DNA of 7,635 bases, taken from Syntrophomonadaceae bacterium. GTDB lineage: Bacteria > Bacillota_D > Dethiobacteria > DTU022 > UBA8154. The notes under the pieces are model-generated. The model was given only the letters and a program-made list of their open reading frames with translations, was not told the origin of the DNA and made no database searches. Each line of letters begins with the position of its first letter. The stretch's first letter is position 1. A program made the position numbers and the translations under genes. Positions 5,330 through 7,635 of this stretch are shown here, one piece after another. The stretch spans positions 1-7,635 of the forward strand of contig SKMY01000192.1 of the NCBI GenBank assembly GCA_007120815.1, given 5' to 3'.

Positions 5330-6514
5330 ATGGAAAGCGCACTGCATGGCATTAAGGTCTTAGACCTGACCCGACTTTTACCCGGGCCCTACTGTACGCT
5401 TATTCTGGCGGATCATGGTGCAGATGTCATTAAAGTAGAAGCCCCTGGAGACGGTGATTACATGAGAAAAATGGGCCCCATGGTCGATGAGGACAGCGTC
5501 TTTTTTTGGCACCTTAACCGCAATAAAAAAAGCATTTCATTAAACTTGAAAACCCCTGAGGGAAAAAGCATATTCAGGCAGTTGGTCAAAGAATCCGATG
5601 TTTTGGTGGAGAGTTTTCGACCGGGGGTAATGGATGCCCTGGATCTCGGTTATGAGCAGCTGCGCCAGGTTAACTCGCGCTTAATTTTCTGCGCGATATC
5701 CGGTTACGGTCAGGAAGGCCCTTACCGTTTGAGGGCAGGCCATGATATTAACTACACCAGTATTGCAGGTGTAAATGCCTTAAGCAGAGGAGAAGAAGAG
5801 CCCCCTGTTGTTCCAGCGATACAACTGGCGGATATCGGCGGCGGATCCCTCTGGAGCTTGATAGCCATTTTAATGGCCTTACAAGCCCGCGGGCACACAG
5901 GGAGAGGGCAGTTTTTAGATATTTCGATGACTGAGGGCAGTATGGCCTGCCTTCCTTTACAATATGCCGAATATTTTGGCAATCAATCGGTACCGCGGCG
6001 CAACGAAGGGCTTTTGTCGGGGTATTATGCCTGTTATCATATTTACCAAGCCAGGGATGGAAAATACGTGAGCCTGGGAGCCCTGGAAGCAAAGTTCTGG
6101 CGTACCTTTTGCGAGTCTGTTGACCGTCCCGGGTGGGTTGAGCTGCAGTATTCGTCCGGGAACGTTCAAAAAGAGTTAAAGAAAAAAGTAGCAGAACTCA
6201 TTGCTGAACGGACCAGGGAAGAGTGGGTGGAATTTTTTTCTGGATATGACGACTGCTGTGTAGAGCCGCTGCTGGAACTCCACGAAGTGGATGATCACCC
6301 GCAGAATAAATATCGGGAATTTTTCCTGGAGGTGCAGCACCCCCACGAAGGTGGTACAATGAAGCAAATGGGATTCCCCTGCAGGTTGTCGGATACGCCA
6401 GCCCGCTATGCAAAAAATCCCCCCAGGTTTGGTGAAGATACCGAGGCAATTTTAAAAGGCCTGGGGCTGTCTCAAAAGGAAATCGAAGACTTTAAAAGAA
6501 AAGGGGTTATTTAA
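5330..6514 (+). CDS. CaiB/BaiF family protein, probably alpha-methylacyl-CoA racemase-like
   Basis: This 394-residue family III CoA-transferase fold protein acts on acyl-CoA thioesters in the cytoplasm. The N-terminus (GIKVLDLTRLLPGPYCT and ADVIKVEAPGDGD) is diagnostic of the fold. GHDINY supplies His138, LADIGGGS supplies Asp168, and LGALEAKFW supplies Glu253. The His-Asp (30) and His-Glu (115) spacings equal those I recall for the catalytic His126/Asp156/Glu241 of the mycobacterial 2-methylacyl-CoA racemase. The glycine-rich GGGGQ loop of formyl-CoA transferase is not seen at the expected place; GLLSGYYACYHIY is there instead. EPLLELHEVDDHP near 312-324 is a shared family motif. AAGGAGG at 5313-5319 lies 10 bases before the ATG. 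The acetyl-CoA synthetase gene starts 100 bases after its stop. A true CoA-transferase on an unknown acid remains possible, because many family members are annotated without biochemistry. Confidence 0.88.
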   Translation: MESALHGIKVLDLTRLLPGPYCTLILADHGADVIKVEAPGDGDYMRKMGPMVDEDSVFFWHLNRNKKSISLNLKTPEGKSIFRQLVKESDVLVESFRPGVMDALDLGYEQLRQVNSRLIFCAISGYGQEGPYRLRAGHDINYTSIAGVNALSRGEEEPPVVPAIQLADIGGGSLWSLIAILMALQARGHTGRGQFLDISMTEGSMACLPLQYAEYFGNQSVPRRNEGLLSGYYACYHIYQARDGKYVSLGALEAKFWRTFCESVDRPGWVELQYSSGNVQKELKKKVAELIAERTREEWVEFFSGYDDCCVEPLLELHEVDDHPQNKYREFFLEVQHPHEGGTMKQMGFPCRLSDTPARYAKNPPRFGEDTEAILKGLGLSQKEIEDFKRKGVI

Positions 6515-6533
6515 AAATTTAATGATGCAGGAA

Positions 6534-6561
6534 TTGTTAGGAAGAACATCGAATATATATT
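6534..6561 (+). promoter_or_regulatory. Candidate sigma-A promoter before the acetyl-CoA synthetase gene
   Basis: TTGTTA (6534-6539) and TATATT (6556-6561) with a 16-base spacer fit a vegetative promoter (four and five matches to consensus). The intergenic region is strongly AT-rich. A perfect TATAAT also occurs at 6589-6594, but it has no good -35 box and would leave the ribosome binding site almost at the transcript end. If real, the promoter would allow independent expression of the synthetase. Confidence 0.35.
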
Positions 6562-6614
6562 GAGAAATCTTTGTATTATTATGAATAGTATAATAATTGA
6601 AAGGAGCAACGATA

Positions 6615-7635
6615 ATGACTGAACAAAGCAGGGATTCGTTATTTGGAGACTCTAAAATCTTTCAACCTCCGGATTCTTTTAAGGACAAAGCACTGATTTC
6701 TGACAAAAAAATGTACGATGATGCAAAGCAGGACCGCCTGGCCTACTGGGCTTCCATGGCTGAAAACCTGGAGTGGACAAAAAAATGGGAAAACATCCTC
6801 GAGGAAGAGGATGCTCCTTTTTACCGGTGGTTTACCGGTGGAACGTTAAATGTCAGCGTTAACTGTGTGGACCGGCATACTCGGACTCACCGTAGAAACA
6901 AAGCTGCTCTTATTTTCGAAGGAGAACCCGGTGATTCCGTTACGCTTACCTATCAACAGCTTTACCGGGAAGTCAACCTCTTTTCATCAGGCCTAAAGAA
7001 AATTGGTGTAAAAAAGGGTGACCGGGTTACTATCTACATGCCGATGATACCAGAAGCCATTATTGCCATGCTGTCCTGCACCCGTATTGGTGCAATCCAC
7101 AGCGTGGTTTTTGCAGGCTTTAGTTCGGACGCATTAAAGGATCGAATCGTGGATGCCGAATCGAACATTGTTATTACAGCCGATGGAGGGTACAGGCGGG
7201 GCAAAGTCATCCCTTTAAAAGACAACACGGATGAGGCTGTAAAAGATTGCCCCACCGTTGAGAAAGTGATTGTAGCCAGGCGGGTGGGGAATGACATCAA
7301 CATGGATGAACAGCGCGACGTCTGGTATCATGACTTGATTAAGGATGTTCCCGATTACTGCGCCCCTAACGAGATGGACGCCGAAGACCCCTTGTATATT
7401 CTTTACAGCAGCGGCACGACGGGTAAACCGAAAGGAATATTACACACAACTGGTGGTTACCTGGTGGGAGTTCACACCACGTTTAAGTATGTTTTTGATT
7501 ACCGTGATGAAGACATATTTTGGTGTACTGCTGATATTGGATGGGTAACTGGCCACAGTTACATTGTTTATGGGCCCTTATCCAATGGGTCGACAGTACT
7601 TCTTTATGAAGGGACACCGGACTATCCGGAGCGAG
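6615..7635 (+). CDS. acs: Acetyl-CoA synthetase (AMP-forming), N-terminal part, cut by window end
   Basis: These 340 codons encode the N-terminal half of an AMP-forming acyl-CoA synthetase, which activates acetate with ATP and CoA through acetyl-AMP. The frame stays open to the last base; full-length family members are about 630-660 residues. The ATP-binding loop is [12 protein letters not shown] (264-275). [13 protein letters not shown] (304-316) forms part of the acyl pocket, and the Val-Thr of WVTGHSY is the acetyl-CoA synthetase pattern, whereas propionyl-CoA synthetases as I recall them have [15 protein letters not shown] (331-338) is also typical. The pocket Trp that limits chain length, and the regulatory lysine, lie beyond the window. 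AAGGAG at 6601-6606 sits 8 bases before the ATG. The upstream racemase-like gene suggests a shared acyl-CoA role. Propionate as substrate cannot be excluded from half a protein. Confidence 0.93.
   Translation, partial: MTEQSRDSLFGDSKIFQPPDSFKDKALISDKKMYDDAKQDRLAYWASMAENLEWTKKWENILEEEDAPFYRWFTGGTLNVSVNCVDRHTRTHRRNKAALIFEGEPGDSVTLTYQQLYREVNLFSSGLKKIGVKKGDRVTIYMPMIPEAIIAMLSCTRIGAIHSVVFAGFSSDALKDRIVDAESNIVITADGGYRRGKVIPLKDNTDEAVKDCPTVEKVIVARRVGNDINMDEQRDVWYHDLIKDVPDYCAPNEMDAEDPLYILYSSGTTGKPKGILHTTGGYLVGVHTTFKYVFDYRDEDIFWCTADIGWVTGHSYIVYGPLSNGSTVLLYEGTPDYPER

Noticed and set aside
5330..6514. Formyl-CoA:oxalate transferase
   Set aside because: The GGGGQ loop is not visible, and no oxalyl-CoA decarboxylase is nearby; the conserved residues fit racemase better.

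Overview
The window reads as a piece of an anaerobic bacterial chromosome. It is most like a Gram-positive clostridial lineage of the Peptococcaceae type (Pelotomaculum or Desulfotomaculum relatives), but that placement is an inference. The grounds are strong AAGGAGG-type ribosome binding sites, TTG start codons, an oxygen-sensitive two-subunit class I fumarase, a fumarate reductase-like pair without a membrane anchor, and short GGGGACG-containing repeats like those I associate with such genomes. Every gene supported here is on the + strand.

Block 1 (1-5014, ending at a terminator at 5155-5183) is a C4-dicarboxylate operon. It holds the 3' part of fumarase alpha, fumarase beta, a malic enzyme, an iron-sulfur protein with one [2Fe-2S] and two [4Fe-4S] motifs, and a fumarate reductase/succinate dehydrogenase-type flavoprotein. 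Together they could connect pyruvate, malate, fumarate and succinate. The redox pair is atypical. The flavoprotein has Asn where the covalent-FAD His normally sits, has a long N-terminal extension and a short C-terminus. The iron-sulfur partner has a second four-Cys motif in place of the usual [3Fe-4S] pattern, and no membrane subunit follows. This points to a soluble or peripherally docked fumarate reductase. Two hairpins lie between genes of this block: one between malic enzyme and the iron-sulfur gene, and one between a strong Shine-Dalgarno sequence and the flavoprotein start codon.

Block 2 (5015-5329) has no gene. It contains three direct copies of a 27-bp repeat with GAATCA/TGATTC ends, degenerate 12-bp head units, and a very good intrinsic terminator between copies 2 and 3.

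Block 3 (5330-7635) holds a complete CaiB/BaiF-fold protein, whose conserved residues match alpha-methylacyl-CoA racemase better than formyl-CoA transferase, followed by the first 340 codons of an acetyl-CoA synthetase cut by the window end. Both handle acyl-CoA substrates. They may be cotranscribed, although a candidate promoter lies between them.

I see no RNA genes, transposase genes or CRISPR arrays. The most unusual content is the non-canonical fumarate reductase pair, the hairpin-separated Shine-Dalgarno site of the flavoprotein, and the repeat array around the terminator.
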